A stretch of 64,000 nucleotides of DNA from Sycobia sp. Sy_11 (GCA_018907035.1 JACCIC010000014.1:4170001-4234000), one strand, 5' to 3'. Positions 14,401-28,754 are shown, numbered from the stretch's first letter. Notes: a model not told the origin generated them from the letters alone. A program made the numbers and translations.

Positions 14401-17400
14401 TGTATTTATATTGCTAGTTAAGACTCGAAAATATTGTATAGTGTATAAGATCGACAAGACAAGTAATCACTGGTCCGAGACTAAAAGCTGAGTACGAAAC
14501 CTCGAGTCTCGTGTTTCTGAATTGTACGTATAGGTTCCTTATTCTGTTTAGACTATACTTAGTTGACTTTATAGAAGAATCGAATTTCAACATTATGAAT
14601 GATACATAGTTTTACCAATCTCATCATTCAAAATATGTTTGAACACATTTGTTTGAACACAATATCATCAGTAGAAAAAGAAAGAACAGATATCATTTGC
14701 TTTTTGCGATATACTATTTTTGTTACATATAATAAATAAGTTCAATAATTTATATCATCACGACATTGATACAGTAACATTGCACTCTTAAATCATTCCT
14801 AATACATATCGTGTTCGTATTTGTCATTTTTTTTTGTATACATTCGGGGTGCATTTAACCTATTTATGTGTTTACTGACAGATATAATCATTATATAATG
14901 CGCATATTGTTTTCTGTAAATTAGTTTAGGTTATGTGTACAGATGTTTCATGGTATATAAGATATCGGGTTATCTGATTGTCATTTGATCAACAGCCAAA
15001 GTCGGTCAGAAAAGTTTCACTTGTTGGCTCGAAATCGAATCAGAAAGTTTGTACTTTCAATTTAGGTAGCCAGAAATGAGTACATTTCATGCCGCGTATG
15101 GAAAGGCTTTATTTACGAAATGTGAGGTTTACGGTACGAGGCGATGCCGAGCGCTGCGACGAGGTTTGTAAAGAAGCCCTTTCGTACTAGGTATATTTTT
15201 CGGAATCAAACGGCGAAGGTGCGATTTGTAGGTCAGAATGAGGAAAAATAGATTTACTCGGGATGATTGACGAATGACTGGATCCTTGCTGCTGGACGTC
15301 ACAAAGATGACCAGCTGTTTCTCATTATCATTTTAAGTTTCTTTAAAGGAGCTCCATGATTTGAGTAGACTTGAAATAATCATTAACAGCAACTGTTTTT
15401 AACGAAGACTTTGGTAATCGCACAAGCAACTGAATATTCGCATTTTTACTTGTCTAGTATATGAATTGAAGAGTTAACATAAATTCCTAATATAAATACG
15501 TTTAATATGAAATCATTGTAATTGCGAATAACTATGAGTTCTGGAGATAAGTATACAAGGTTTTTACTAGAATAATAATTATTGCTTGAACTATCAACGG
15601 ATCCTTTTATATAGAGTGCATAAATCCATTAATAATAGTTGATAACATCTTTTCATAAGAATACTATGAACTATTAGAACATTCTTATTTTTTATTCCGT
15701 CAATTATGTAATACCCGTTAAATTCCACAATTGAATGTAACTTAATGAAAACCTTTAAAAAAAAGTAAAGAAAACGAAATTTTCTAAAGCCAAGTTCTAT
15801 AAAGTTCATTTAAGACTTATTACTTACCGATACATTTATTGAATCTTCATGGTCACTTAAAAGTATGAAAAAAAAATCAAATAGAATATCTGACAAAAAT
15901 GTGAAAACTTAAATGTAGAAACTGTAGATTAGTAAATTGCGAGTTTATTTTTTCGTTTTTAACAATATTTTAAAGCTAAATTTTATACAAGAGTAGTAGT
16001 AATATAAGAAGTTGATCAATACTTTTCTTAAGAATTTAAACTTATGATGGAACTCGCTAATCTCAATTTGACTCTCCATTAATGCAAACTTTTTACAAAG
16101 ATTATCAGCGAAATTTTTTGCCGATACAAAAAAATTTTCGTTCCAATGTCTTTTATGCTATTTTATATATTTTTAAAAGATCATCTCCATTCTGTGAAGC
16201 ATAATAAATATATAAATAAATAAATTAAGAAATAATTACAATAAATAATATATTACACGTTTCATTAATTACAGAAGTCATTCTGCCACAATACTTGCAC
16301 TTTTTTTTGATTTATGAACGAAATTACTTAAAAACTTGTACAGATGTATCATAGTTATGAAAAACATACTTTTGGTAGGATGAATTGCTCAAGGCATCCT
16401 AATTTAATAGAAAAAGATTACATTGCATTTTAAGTAGCAACTATCTTTAATCATCTAATTTATGTTAAAAACATAACTTTCGAGTAAACAATGTATTTCG
16501 GCAACGATTCGATTTTTCCTGCTTCCCAAGTATCAAAATATTTAATTGTTATGAAGTTAATATTATTTATATATGAGTTACGGAAATTAACGTCGCTTAT
16601 AGAAATATATTTTTACTTATTTTCAACGAACTATTATTGTATATCACTGTTTGTATAGTCTACATACTTTTATTTCTAAAGTACTATTTAGAGACGATTT
16701 TTATTTTTATATTATTTTATAAGTTTTCTTTATATAAGTCGACTTGAATAGAATTGTTAATTCAGGAAACTATTTTGTTGTCGTCTCCATTCTGTTTTTC
16801 AGTTATTTTGGAAATGAAGTCTCATATATATATATATATTGATAATTAATAGTTTCAACTCTAAGTTCAATAGATTAAGAGTTAGTTTAAGTTTAGCTAT
16901 AAAAGAATTTATTGAACGCCCAAAAGAATTACGAAGCATAGCTAAAACTTTTTTAAAGCACATTAAAAAATTACACTGAAAATTGTTGATTGAGGTAATG
17001 TAACATTACTAACTGCTATATTATCTTCTAATTCAATTACTTATCAAAATCAAAGGAAAGACCGTCAGTAAAATGTAACGCTTAAAATCATAATAAAAAT
17101 GAAACACTGAAATGCATACATCTCATATGCTATACTGTAACAATATTTTAGTGTTATTACCTTAATTTTTTACTTGAATTTAATAATGCTTTTCAATTAA
17201 ATTTCACTTGAAGTAGTTTAATAAGCCTGTTAATGCATAAATTATATAAAAGAGCAAATCGTAGATCACATCGCTTACTTCTTCATTGATAAATCTTTCT
17301 ATCGGTCTATCATGTGCATTGATACTTGTCCTACATTCTTTATGGATCAACTTATATGTGGGCACACTATTGGAGACACTCCATTTTATCTCAAAAAAGA

Positions 17401-18189
17401 GTAAATAGCAAAGTTATCTACCACGTCGAGGGCTTGCTCTAAATCGGTGATAGATTATAACATCGCCGCCTTATATGGAAGCTTTTCTCATGCTATTGTG
17501 CGAATTGATATTGACGAGCCAGTCGTTTTCATCGCGAAAATCTTTTTTCCTCATTTACTGTTTAATATTATTGGTGAGTTTCTTTGCAATCATCACTGAA
17601 TAAACACAACCCAGCAGACTACCTAATGCAAGATCTCTTCAATTACGGATATTTTTTGGATCTTTCCTTATATTGAGAATCGGTGCTATACAATTGCTCA
17701 TCCAAGTACTGTGATAATAATGATGAAAGAGGAGAAAATTAATTACAAAATAATCTGGAACAATAATTTTAATTTTACGGAGTCATGTAAAATTTATCAG
17801 GGCTTTCGTTTTCTATGAAATTCTTAGCTTCAAGCTCGTTTGTTTTATCATTAATCTACCTTCATTTATCACTACTGTCATTGCATTCATCAATTATCAG
17901 AATTATTTGCATTTTATATTCGTCAGTATCAATTTCATGAGTATTTGAATTTAGCATGGCAGTAGCTAAGTTCTTTCTTCATTTTAAATCTGTGGATGAA
18001 ATCATCAAATGGAAATATTTCTCTATGGATTAAATAGGTACAGGGCCTGTTACATCCACCGTGTCTGATCGCTACTTTTTATTTCTAATATCTCATTTTT
18101 GATGACTGATATGATAATAAGATCAGACTGAAGGAAATAGGCTGTGTCGTAAATAATTATTATTATAATAATAGTTATTTCGGAGAAGT
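11426..18189. other. Intergenic DNA between copies 1 and 2
   Basis: Mostly AT-rich. The (GA)n tract is at 12461. A short GC-richer block at 15080-15200 has an imperfect inverted repeat (GGAAAGGCTTTATTTA against TAAAGAAGCCCTTTC). Stretches at 13680-14160 and 17240-17600 look like decayed coding DNA but show no family motif. Confidence 0.35.
12461..12508. repeat. (GA)n / poly-G simple repeat
   Basis: GA repeats run into a G-rich stretch. Confidence 0.9.
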
Positions 18190-18300
18190 TGATCGTTCGA
18201 CGTTCGTCGTACAAATCCGATGGATGTTGATTGCTCGCCGTCTATTAGATGACTTCACTCAAGTGCTATTGGTCGCTCGACGTCTTATTGATAAGTGCTC
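18190..18300. repeat. Imperfect tandem repeat of a 25-45 base CpG-bearing unit
   Basis: Three related units begin with TTGATCGTTCGACG, TTGATTGCTCGCCG and TTGGTCGCTCGACG. They lie at the start of a slightly GC-richer stretch that extends to about 18570 and carries a 113-codon frame with no recognisable domain. Confidence 0.4.
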
Positions 18301-18972
18301 TGTAACTCTACTCCTTATTCTCTGCCCTGAGTTTATCTTTCGTATATTTCACCATACATCGTACATCTATTTCCTCCGAACGTTTGTTTTACATTTCAAA
18401 TTTTCGTTCCACGTGGTTCTTTTTAAAATTACGGTCGAGCCGCCGAGCTGTTTCCTCCTCCATCTTTCAAAATGTTGGAAATTCTTTCTATGTGTTGACG
18501 GGAAAACGGGCGTAGAGTACAAAGAACAAAGTAAAATATCTGTTATCAAAGGGCTTCGACGTTAATAGTTTTAGTGTTTTAGTTTCATAGAATCGTCATA
18601 TTAAAATGGATTTACTAATAATGATATTCTGTGAATTTTAATAATTACTTTATTATCATTTTAATTATTATTACTTACATTTTATTTCTATATGGCAAAT
18701 TCTATAGAAACAATCTAATAAATAACACTATCATGTTACATAGGGCATATAATTGAAACATAAAAAATTCTTACAATATTTTCTTTCACATTATTTTATT
18801 CTGCTTTCTAAGAGTCACATATGAGTTCGAGACGAATTTCGAGAATTGCGTGCTCATCCTCGAGTATACAAACAAACATACACTCGAAGTTCAATTTCTT
18901 TGAAAAATATATTTTAAATATATTAAAAATCGCATTTAAATTTAATAAATATTATTTCAAATTTACATTTGC

Positions 18973-18975
<3 letters not shown>

Positions 18976-19029
<54 letters not shown>
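18976..19029. repeat. (TA)n microsatellite
   Basis: An uninterrupted TA run. Confidence 0.96.
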
Positions 19030-19033
<4 letters not shown>

Positions 19034-20233
19034 ATTCCATGTCTTTCCATCCGAGACTTCTATCAATGTAAAATTGCATAAGATTTTCAATTCTCAAATA
19101 TGCAATAAAATGGATGGGAATACATATATAACACTGATATTTTAATGTCGTATTCATTGCTGACGAAACAAGCCAAAGTTGGCTGAATATGTAGCTAGAT
19201 AAGTCTCCTATAATGAAGGAAATAGATCGTGAGACCATGGTCAGTTGTTCTTGGCTTTTTATAAGTTTCACATATACAATTAGTTAGTATATATTTATGC
19301 TTGACCTGAAAATGATTGTTTAGATCTTTGGCATTTAAGCATAATTAATATATTGAATTTTTTATAAAAATTGGACAAGATATTTTTCCCGTAGCAATAG
19401 ATTACACGACTATTCGTTTTTCATCAACTCTTTAATTTAACAAGGTGTACTTATTGTATGTAGCATACTTTAACGAAGGCAAGCAATTGCATTCAAGCTC
19501 TTCAGTACTAAACTCTCGCAGGATCGCTGGACTCATTCATATCAAATTTTGAATCAACCGTATCCGAGGATTCACTTTTGCTACTTTCTGTCACAGTGCT
19601 TGGCGATTCTGTGCAAGACATTTTACCCAACGAATTTGGTGGATTCGAAGGCTATCATTGCTAGATAATTAAAGTTCCCACATTTGACATTGAGACCTAT
19701 ACCTAGTGCCTCGGAAAAATATATTCATTTTATTGTTCAAGGAAACTCTTCTATTTTTTAAAAAACTAATATATAACACAGCACACGAAAGAGACAATTT
19801 TGCAAAACAATCAGTGACATAGATGGAGTTCTTTTCCAGTATCTGTGCCTATTTTTGTATACAAAATCGCAATCATTTATTTAGAACAGGTTAGGCTTGC
19901 ACTTTAACTTGAGTAAAACTGCGATTGGTGAACGTTTTTAAATGCCCATTAGAGATCATGATATTCTTACCGATGAGATACTCTGACTTCAAAATCATGA
20001 ATATAATATAATTTTCGGATTTTCATGATGCAATATATGATTCAACACTATTGTTTAAATTAACTTTTACCTCATGAGACTTACTTCCCTCACTTCACTT
20101 GGGAATAAACTGCCTCACAAGGTAAATAATTAATTTAAACACTTGTATTAAAATATACTATTAAAAATCAAATATTTTGACAATTCCTAATTCTATATTT
20201 CAGTAGAAATCGGCATTAGTTTGGAATTAAATC

Positions 20234-22264
20234 ATGTTTTCGATGAATGCAGTTATAGCAGTTGTTACAGTTTTCTTCTGCTCTTCACATGTGCTTTCTA
20301 CTGGAGTTTCCAAATTTTCAAAGTATTACAACTACAGAAGTAAGCAATTGATAGTTGGAAGGCATTATTTTGATAATACAAAATTAGTTCATGCCATTTG
20401 TCAAAATGGAGAGGAAGAAAACACAGTGAAGTGCGCTGTAAAACTTGAGAGGGATGCGTTCGATAGCTCGAAACAATCACATTCTTGTGACTACGTTTTA
20501 GCATCTAAAATACCGAATGGAATAATATATGATGTATTAGAAGTTAATCTATGGGGTGAAAACAAAGCCGTTCTCTCATGGCGGGAACATACAACTGATC
20601 GCCGACGGACAGCGTGGCTTCTCCTAAAAACAGTGGATTTTGAAAATTGCTCATCCAATGCGCAAGACTTTAAACTTGCTGTTAGTAATAATTTTGATGT
20701 TAAGCCTCAAATATTTATTACACCTTATAAAAATAGTTATGATATTTCATTTGTCAATGAGGATCTATGCGGCGATTATTTTTGCATGTCTACAGTAGAC
20801 AAATACGGTGCCATTACTGATCCAGTACCTTGGTTTCCTAATAGTGGATCAATCTTCGACGTAGTTCCAATTGATGGCCAGTTGACTGAAAAGAAATTAG
20901 TAATAGATGCTGGAACCTCCAAGGATAGCGAAGTAACGGTCTTTTTGGTAGAGGACTTAAGTAAGTGTATTTCTTATTTTTAGATCACAAGTAAAAAATA
21001 AGCTTGTATTTATTTTCTTCAGGTTTGAAAGATTACGAGTTTATTTGTATAACCGGTGCCTTAAAAAGAGAATTATTATAAAAATTTTTTTAAAATTATG
21101 TAAATTTAAAATATTGTTGATTAAATAGACACGCACTTTTGAAAAGAAAGTTAATAATTCAACAAATTCTTTAACTTTATAGTTGAAGGTTTATTATAAA
21201 ATAGTTATAGAACTCGAACTTTGAATTTTTATATAGATTTGAAATATAGAACAAAGATATATTATAATAATCAAAACTTTTCTACACATAGACTGCTAGT
21301 TTTTTAGTCGAAATATTAGAAATTACGTTATCAACGATTAAAATAAATAAAAATTATGGTAAAAATTATATATAGTTAACAAAATAGCTAACTATGTTCC
21401 ATTATTATTTTTTAATTAATAAAATTATATGGTTTGTCAAATTTTTTAATTTTCAATACAACATAGATCAAATTGGTTCAATATATTTGTCTAGAAATTG
21501 CTAGTTAAAAAATATGTAAGATAATAATCAATTATATAATGGTTAAATGTACTGCAATAAATAACATTTTATTACAAATAAGTGGTTACAAACTTCATTT
21601 AATACTTTTCATTCGTTAAAACAAGGTTGGATAAATTTTCCATATATATTATTGGTTCTTCAATGCTTATTAACATATTTATCTTTTAATGACATTAATT
21701 TGTCATAATTATTACCATTGTTTATTCTTTTATGTATTAGAAATATTCTTTTTTTATCTAAAAATTAGTTCTTCAATGAAAACTTTGTGTTTTAATTTTT
21801 TAGATGAAGAGAGTCTCGAGACATTCAAAAATATCGATAATATTGGTTGGTCTACTGCCAACGGACTTATTACAATTTGTGAGACTAATAGATGCGTGCG
21901 ATTCAGTCATGAGGGTGTAAGAAAGGGACAAATAAAATTAAATGACCTGCACAAACCAGATGCATTTACGACTTTATATAATTTGCCCAATGGAGAATTA
22001 TTGGCACTGATTTGTACAAATTCCGAATATGAAGATTCCAAAAATCATTATTATCACATTTCCAAGATTGGCCTCGATGGAAAACAACGGAATATAGTTG
22101 TTATGGATGAATTAGATTGTGATAATAAACCAGCGTTTATGAACGGTAAATTCTTCTCGATAAGTAAAACGGAATATTGCTTATCGCTTTTTCATCCTGT
22201 GCATTCAGCTAATCGCCTGCGTAGGGTCAAATTTGCTAAATATTGTTTCTCCCTTGATAATTAA
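20234..22264 (+). CDS. Secreted cysteine-rich protein, tandem family copy 2 (two coding exons)
   Basis: Coding exons are 20234-20960 and 21804-22264, with an 843-base AT-rich intron (GTAAGT donor at 20961, tttttag acceptor) and a phase-1 junction, giving 395 residues. The signal peptide covers about residues 1-22. Twelve cysteines lie at 56, 67, 85, 139, 179, 184, 268, 273, 313, 348, 368 and 390. Blade-like strand pairs recur: WGENKAVLSWRE at 107, PYKNSYDISF at 164, GWSTANGLITIC at 257 and YNLPNGELLALIC at 301. Codons following the exon 1 donor reach a stop within a few residues, so exon 2 is needed for the conserved C-terminus. A 5' UTR acceptor lies at 20202-20203, 30 bases before the ATG. 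The first downstream AATAAA is at 22534, after a (TA)n tract. This copy is intact and shows the family consensus well; its function is unknown. Confidence 0.87.
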
Positions 22265-22291
22265 TCATAGATGAAATTATTGAGAATGACT

Positions 22292-22297
<6 letters not shown>

Positions 22298-22353
<56 letters not shown>
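22298..22353. repeat. (TA)n microsatellite in the 3' region of copy 2
   Basis: A TA run that begins about 34 bases after the stop codon of copy 2, and so probably lies in its 3' UTR. Confidence 0.96.
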
Positions 22354-22356
<3 letters not shown>

Positions 22357-23940
22357 TAGAATTAAGCACGCGTAAATTAAGTTTTATGTTATCCGCATAA
22401 TTTATTGTTAATATAAGAATAAGTTAGCTTATACATTTATAACTCGAGGCTTGAAATTAACTGATGAATCAAAAGTGACAAAAGTATGCTATTTGTATTG
22501 AAAGCAATATTTTAATTTTCAAAGTGAGTAATCAATAAAATTTTAAAAAATATTCAATTTTGTTCTTTAATTTCATATTAAATTTATCATTTTAAGGTTT
22601 TAATTTATATTTTAGAAGAATTTTTATATTCAATCTATACTATAAGTTCTTCGAATAGTCTGAATATAGCATACATAAGTTTCAGCTTACTATAGAGGTC
22701 CTCAAATCATACGTCGGTAGGAAAACAAAAGCTTTTGATAATCACATAGGATAATTTAGATTAGATATACATTCATGCTTATAAATAGAAATAAGCCGTA
22801 TTTTATTCACAATTTTAACCTTGATAGTTTTTCTTAAGTTTCGTGGTACTTATTTAATTATTAACCCGTACCATTTCTTGGTAAATTGTAAATTGTAAAT
22901 CTGTAAGATTTTTTCCCCTCGTACAAAAATTAGAGTTTCTATACTTTTTTTAAAAGATACAAATTATTTGTTTGTTCTTATTAATGTTAAACTAATAGCT
23001 GTGTTTGATATCAAAAACTTTGATACCAAGAGAAGACTCATTCTGAACAATCCTGATCGGCTTTTTACAAAAATCATTATCATGTTGAATTTCATCATGT
23101 TTCCAGCAGCAATTATCACAATCAGGTCGATATTTACTCTTGAGTTGTTATGAGAGACACGCCATTGCGCGTTGATCGCACTGAAACTGCTGTGTGAGGT
23201 GCAACCCTGCGCCATGTTCGCTCCCGAACTGCTACCATAGGCTAATCAATACAAGATGTTGGTTCTTATACTGCTGTAAGTTACAGTTTTGCGATTTATC
23301 GACACCGAGATTACTATTAGCGCTATAGTGATGGACGATGTTGGCTTTGCAGCTGAAATAAAGCCACCTGATTTTACTCAAGGGCGTTATTATTTTACAA
23401 GCCCCTTCTGTTGAAACACTCATAGCGAAAAATGCCGTTTAGGGTAGTGAAATCTTACCAATTTTTCAGCTTACAAATGCTTTTGTTTTCTTACATTTCG
23501 AATTTATAATTCAAAGTTAACTCACATAAAAAATGCGAGAAAAAAGAAGAAGAGATAAATTCATCTTATTTATTTATGTAAATAAGAATAATATTAATAT
23601 ATCTATCTAATGTATATAATGTATTCTCCTAATGATTTCTTTAACAAATACTTTGTATCAAGCTCCTACAATAAATCAAATTCTTCTTATGCTGAAAAGA
23701 ATGAAGAATATTATCACGTAAGTCATTTTTATAGTCTCCTATGCGGATCTGTGAGTTTTCTCCTAGACTCGAACTTTTATCTTACATAATCCAATTGAAA
23801 GTTAATGTTCCTTTAATGCAATATGGGTGGTTCATCATTCAACATTCATCTATCCAAAAAATCCTTTACATTAGCAGAGGGTAAGGTAAGGTAAAGGACT
23901 TCCTTCTTATTCACTGTAAGGAAAATAGGTTCATATATAC

Positions 23941-24775
23941 ACGGTGTTCCAGATATAATTGTTCATATTAGCGAGATGGTATCGGGAAGGAAAAGTTATG
24001 TATAAATATTAATATTCATTTGGGTCAATCGTTAATATTTTTTGCAGTAGGGCCAATGTCTGTCAGCCAATCAGGGCTTAGACAAGTGGGTCATGACCCG
24101 CGATCGAGGAAGAAGGAGGCCAAACGAAGAGAAACGAGGCAACGTCGAGCGATCACGGCAAAGATTAGTAGTTGTTATTTTCACTGTCCATTGTCAACGC
24201 TCGCTTAACTGCTTGGATATATCGACACGTTGTAAATAAAGATTATCTTTCTTCGTCTACAACGATCCCTTCCCATAGTTTTTGTCAAGCTACCCTTTTT
24301 TATAACAGCCTACTCCACTGCATTGGAAATAATGAAGAAAAGTCGGACGTTTGCTCCCTGCCCACGAGATAATCAGTAATAATCGGTGGTACGGATAAAC
24401 TGAACGCGAGCGCACAAGTGTGTTTTATAAAGACAAATGTGAAACTAAATTTTCGAAATGTTACAAAGGTTTAAAAATAGAGATTTGATAATCACGATAA
24501 TTTAAAACTGACAAAAATACTGGTTGCAAGGAAATTTGAATGGTAAAAATCGGATGGTCTGGATTCAAGTTACGTATAAAATCGTATAAAATAATTATGA
24601 AAGTATTGCATGAGCTCTATGAGATCATTTTATCCGATTTTTTTCAATCACTGCAAATTTTTTTCGTAGTGCAAAAAATATTAACGATTGACCTAAATGA
24701 ATATTAATATTTATACATAACTTTTCCTTTCCGATACTATGCCGCTAATATGGGCAGTTATATCTGGGACACCGT
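23941..24775. mobile_element. Non-autonomous DNA transposon (MITE-like) with 109-bp inverted termini
   Basis: The left terminus 23941-24049 and the right terminus 24667-24775 are inverted copies of each other with about ten mismatches over 109 bases. Both begin ACGGTGTyCCAGATATAA. The outside flanks are TATATA-like, compatible with TA target duplication. The roughly 615-base interior has only two short open frames (62 and 66 codons) that resemble no transposase. It would have to be moved by an enzyme supplied elsewhere in the genome. Confidence 0.85.
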
Positions 24776-26529
24776 ATATATATATAACCATTTATAATTT
24801 AATTCCGAATATACTCCACTAATATTTTTCCTCTGCCGTTGATATTAGTGCTATCTCATTATGTACATTAGCATCATAAACAATAATTAATACAAAATCG
24901 GTGGTAAGTACTCCAGGTAACAAAAATCCATTTACATTGGTGAAAATAGAAGCTCCTGGAATACTGTCCCTTGACATCAATTCCCTATTTGTAGTAATAA
25001 ATTCTTCAAAATACAAGGTACTATAGTAGAGCTATATATGTATTCCTCCTTGCCAAGCTCCTTGCTAGAATCGTCAAGATACTTATGGAATATGTGTTCC
25101 TGTGAATTCTGTGACTAACGAAACATACCTTTATTATAGTAACGGCTGTCCCTTATAGTCTTCCGACCACAAGACAGCCTAATTATAGCGTCTTCTATCT
25201 CTTTAATTAATAATTACTCATCTAATCTGAAGGGCAAAAGGCGTCGCCATGATGTATCTGCGACTGGATTCATTTACGCAAAGATAACTGCATTCCCTTA
25301 CGTTAGATACTTCAAAAGCAGCTTTCCATATTTTTGTTATTCAAATTATTTCAATTCTTTTTCCTACTTTCTTCTTTATTTTACAATGTATATAGCAGCG
25401 TAATATTTCAGAAGACTAAAGTTGTGATGATTTATGTTATAAAATAATTATTATATGAGCAATTATAGTAATTTAATTTTGAACATCGTGAAAACATAAG
25501 TTGATTCTGATTAAATACATTTTTAAATGAACAGTTATTCAATCGTTAATTTAATTTCTATTTTTCCTAAAATCTTTAAATGTTAAAAAAATGTAATATT
25601 TCAAACGATACCCTACTAGCTATCATGCACATATAAATAAGCTAGAAATAGTTTTATTCTTTCACCGTATCTATGTTAGCAGCCTTTGCAATAGAATTAG
25701 TAACAGAACTTAATTGAATATACGTATTGTAAAAAATGTGTTAAATTTTTTGTGCATACAATTTATAGATTTGTAGGATTTGTCTTGTACAAATTTTTTA
25801 AACTTTTTATAAAAAACTATTCTTTTGTTTTAATCGAAATTAAGAAAAATTTGGGTCACTGTTCAATATCTACAAATGTACATTAAATAAAATTTATTAG
25901 ATAAAACAGATATAAAACACGTTTGTTATATGTGATTAATACTTGTAATAAAACGATGAACTACTTATTTAAAATTTACAATAAGTTATGTTTTTTATTA
26001 TACTGATCTTTTTAAATACAAAATATCAGTTTTAGTGAAAATAACATATCATTTATCAACAAAGAGAATAAATTTGTAGAACTTGTAACTTTATTTCAAG
26101 TTATTTTGTAATTTAAATGATTTTAAATGATTTCAAATTAAATTCAATATGATCCCAAATAACGTTGCAGAATGTCTGGATTTGTCACTTACAATTATTG
26201 CAAATAATGTTAAAGCGATTCGCTAACAGGTCTCCGTTTATTTCACAGAGTGAAGAGTTCTTCAATCTGAAGACCTAATCGTGTATCTTTCAACCATTAA
26301 CACTGAACCTACAAAAAGTTAAATTACCCTTTCACGTTACGTTTTATACTAAATCTGTGTAATGATTTTCTGAAAAGGTTTCAGGTTTGAATGCGCGAGC
26401 GTTCAGTATTAAAAACATCATTTTATTTATTCCAAGTATACCTTATTTCGAACGGTTTTTATATATTGACAAATTTTTTCGGTGCTTGTTTACCGTTTTA
26501 CCAATAAACTTAATCTAAACATAAATCTT
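24776..26529. other. Intergenic DNA between the MITE and the CpG patch
   Basis: A minus-strand frame of 65 codons at 24819-25016 (with DSIPGASIFTNVNGFLLPG) looks coding-like but is not recognised and is isolated. The rest is AT-rich with nothing identifiable. Confidence 0.3.
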
Positions 26530-26960
26530 TCGCATCCACTCCACATTTCTCCATGGTTCTGTCTGTGGAGCAGAGCGACAGTCTACGGCGCAATCCAGTG
26601 AGATAAGTGCCGATTAGATAAACCCGGTCCGCAGTGGTCGATCCATTCAAACTGCTCGAATTCGATATCCGTGTCACATTTCGTAGGCTCGGATACCGAA
26701 TTCGCCAATTTCACACCATCCGCTCGCATTTTAGCGCGCGAAAAAAAAAAAAACTGCTAAGCGATAAACAAGGTATCAGCAGCGGCCGCGCGATCACTCA
26801 TTCATGTAGTGGCCGCGACTCGAGCAATGCGGTTCGGTTCGAGCGTTCGGTATTTAAAGGTCAAGAGATCGGGATTTAAGGATTCAGAATTTAAGGACTA
26901 TGAATAGTTCGAAGGGTCCAATCGTTCTGCTTTTATAGCTTATCGATCTAGAGGTGGCTT
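26530..26960. other. CpG-rich patch
   Basis: GC- and CpG-rich sequence with GCGGCCGCGCG and several TCGAG/TTCGAG motifs and an internal A13 run. An 81-codon frame (26634-26879) has no recognisable domain and is probably fortuitous. It lies between copies 2 and 3 and could be an enhancer, a promoter or a repeat fragment. Confidence 0.4.
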
Positions 26961-28700
26961 TCCGCGGCTGCGAATTGGGATTTATGTATGTAACATTTCT
27001 GTAGCATGCATGTTTTAGTAATAATAACTGCAATTGTTAATAGCATTTCTCAACAGACTTTCTGAATTTTGACGAATTCAGCATGCATATTTGTAAAGGC
27101 TTTCGAATAAAAGATTTTTAATAAAAATATAGAAGTCCCCTTTAAATATCTAGCATCTATTTAATTATCAGACTATGTATACTCATGGACAAATCTTTAG
27201 AGGAAGAAGAAGAACTTATTCATATTTAAAATGTTTTCAGAAGCTATTTTGACTTTCAAATTTAAAAACGACACTGAGTGATTAGACAAAAGTTTTAATT
27301 GCCGTTTTTAATACGAGTCAATACGTGTGAAAATCGATGTATTTCACATGGACATTTGTAATTGTATTTTTCTGTTGAATAATCTCTTAGCACTTACGAA
27401 TTTTATAGTGGGTAGCAATAGTCAAGATATCTAAAAACTTGCCTTCGCAGGTGAGATAGGTATATTAATTTGCATTTTAAAAATTTTAGATCACGCATAA
27501 AAAATTCAGTCTTTGTCGCGATCCTAGTAAGTGTTTCAATGACACCAATGAACGCATGATTCTAAAAAATTCGATTGTTGATAACGAACGAATGCTATGT
27601 TAAATTTTTCTGATTTTAAACAGAAACTTAGAATTCCAGAAATCATCGAGTTTGAATTTTATTATACACACGACTTTGAGGAAAAATATGGTAAAAAATT
27701 TCAAATACGTTGAAGGTGTTATCTATGAGCTATGAAACATTTGCAATATATATTTATTCGCCTTAGACGCCACGTTTATTACTATATTTACAATTTGAAC
27801 TCGAATTCACTAATGGTGCCTTATATATATATATGTATGTATGATGTGGCAGGTGTCCTTAGCTTGTAAAGAGTTATATAATTTAAACAAGGATTAATGA
27901 ATTAGTGCGAAAATGAAGACATTCTTTCTATATAGCTTAGTATTTATCAGTAGTATAAAAGTTTAAGAAATTTTTTTCTCAAAATATAAAAAGATGTAAA
28001 TCTCTTTTATATTAATTTATATGTTACATGGGTTTAAAATGCTTTACATTTACAAAGTGAAGAATTAATAAATTATCAAAGAATATTTATGTTTGTAATA
28101 CTAATTAGTTCATGGCTATTTGATTACTTAAAATGACACCTAAAGATTTAATTTGTTTTCAGCTATATTTTTTATGTAAAAAACATATTTTTTTCAATAG
28201 AGAAAATATTTAGGAAATGATCTATTTCTCTTTTATGTATGAAATAATTTCATAATTACCGATGCTAATTTTATTCATTAAAATAAGTATATTCATTGAG
28301 TGTATGAAATTATTCTTGAGTAACAGTGGATCATTATTTTAATCTGCACAGTTTTATTCATAAAGATATAGAAACATAAATATAGATAAACATAAAAGCA
28401 TAGATATAGAAACTATTAATACTAATATTTCTTTTTTTTTTTTTAATGAATACTTTGGAAAGCTTCATTTATGTAGATATTGTATAAATAAGTAATATCT
28501 TGTCTGTAAGCTTGGCGAGTAAGCGTTAATTTCAATTTATCTATAAAGCAGTAGACTTATCTATATTAATATAAAAAAGAGACGATCATTATCATATAGT
28601 TCTAAAAGCTTCAAAAATAACTGATTGCAACAAAATTGTTCCGTAATAGATATTTGGCAGTATGGAATAATACAGGGTACGTTTTATGTTTAAATCGATA

Positions 28701-28703
<3 letters not shown>

Positions 28704-28749
<46 letters not shown>
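28704..28749. repeat. (TA)n microsatellite
   Basis: An uninterrupted TA run. Confidence 0.96.

Positions 28750-28754
<5 letters not shown>

Noticed and set aside
18224..18565. 113-codon frame as a gene
   Set aside because: No domain, no splice or start context, and it overlaps a small tandem repeat.
24020..24372. Two short frames inside the MITE as a transposase
   Set aside because: Too short, no DDE/D motifs, and partly within the left inverted terminus.
26634..26879. 81-codon frame in the CpG-rich patch as a gene
   Set aside because: Low stop frequency is expected in GC-rich sequence; it contains a poly-Lys run from A13 and no recognisable motif.
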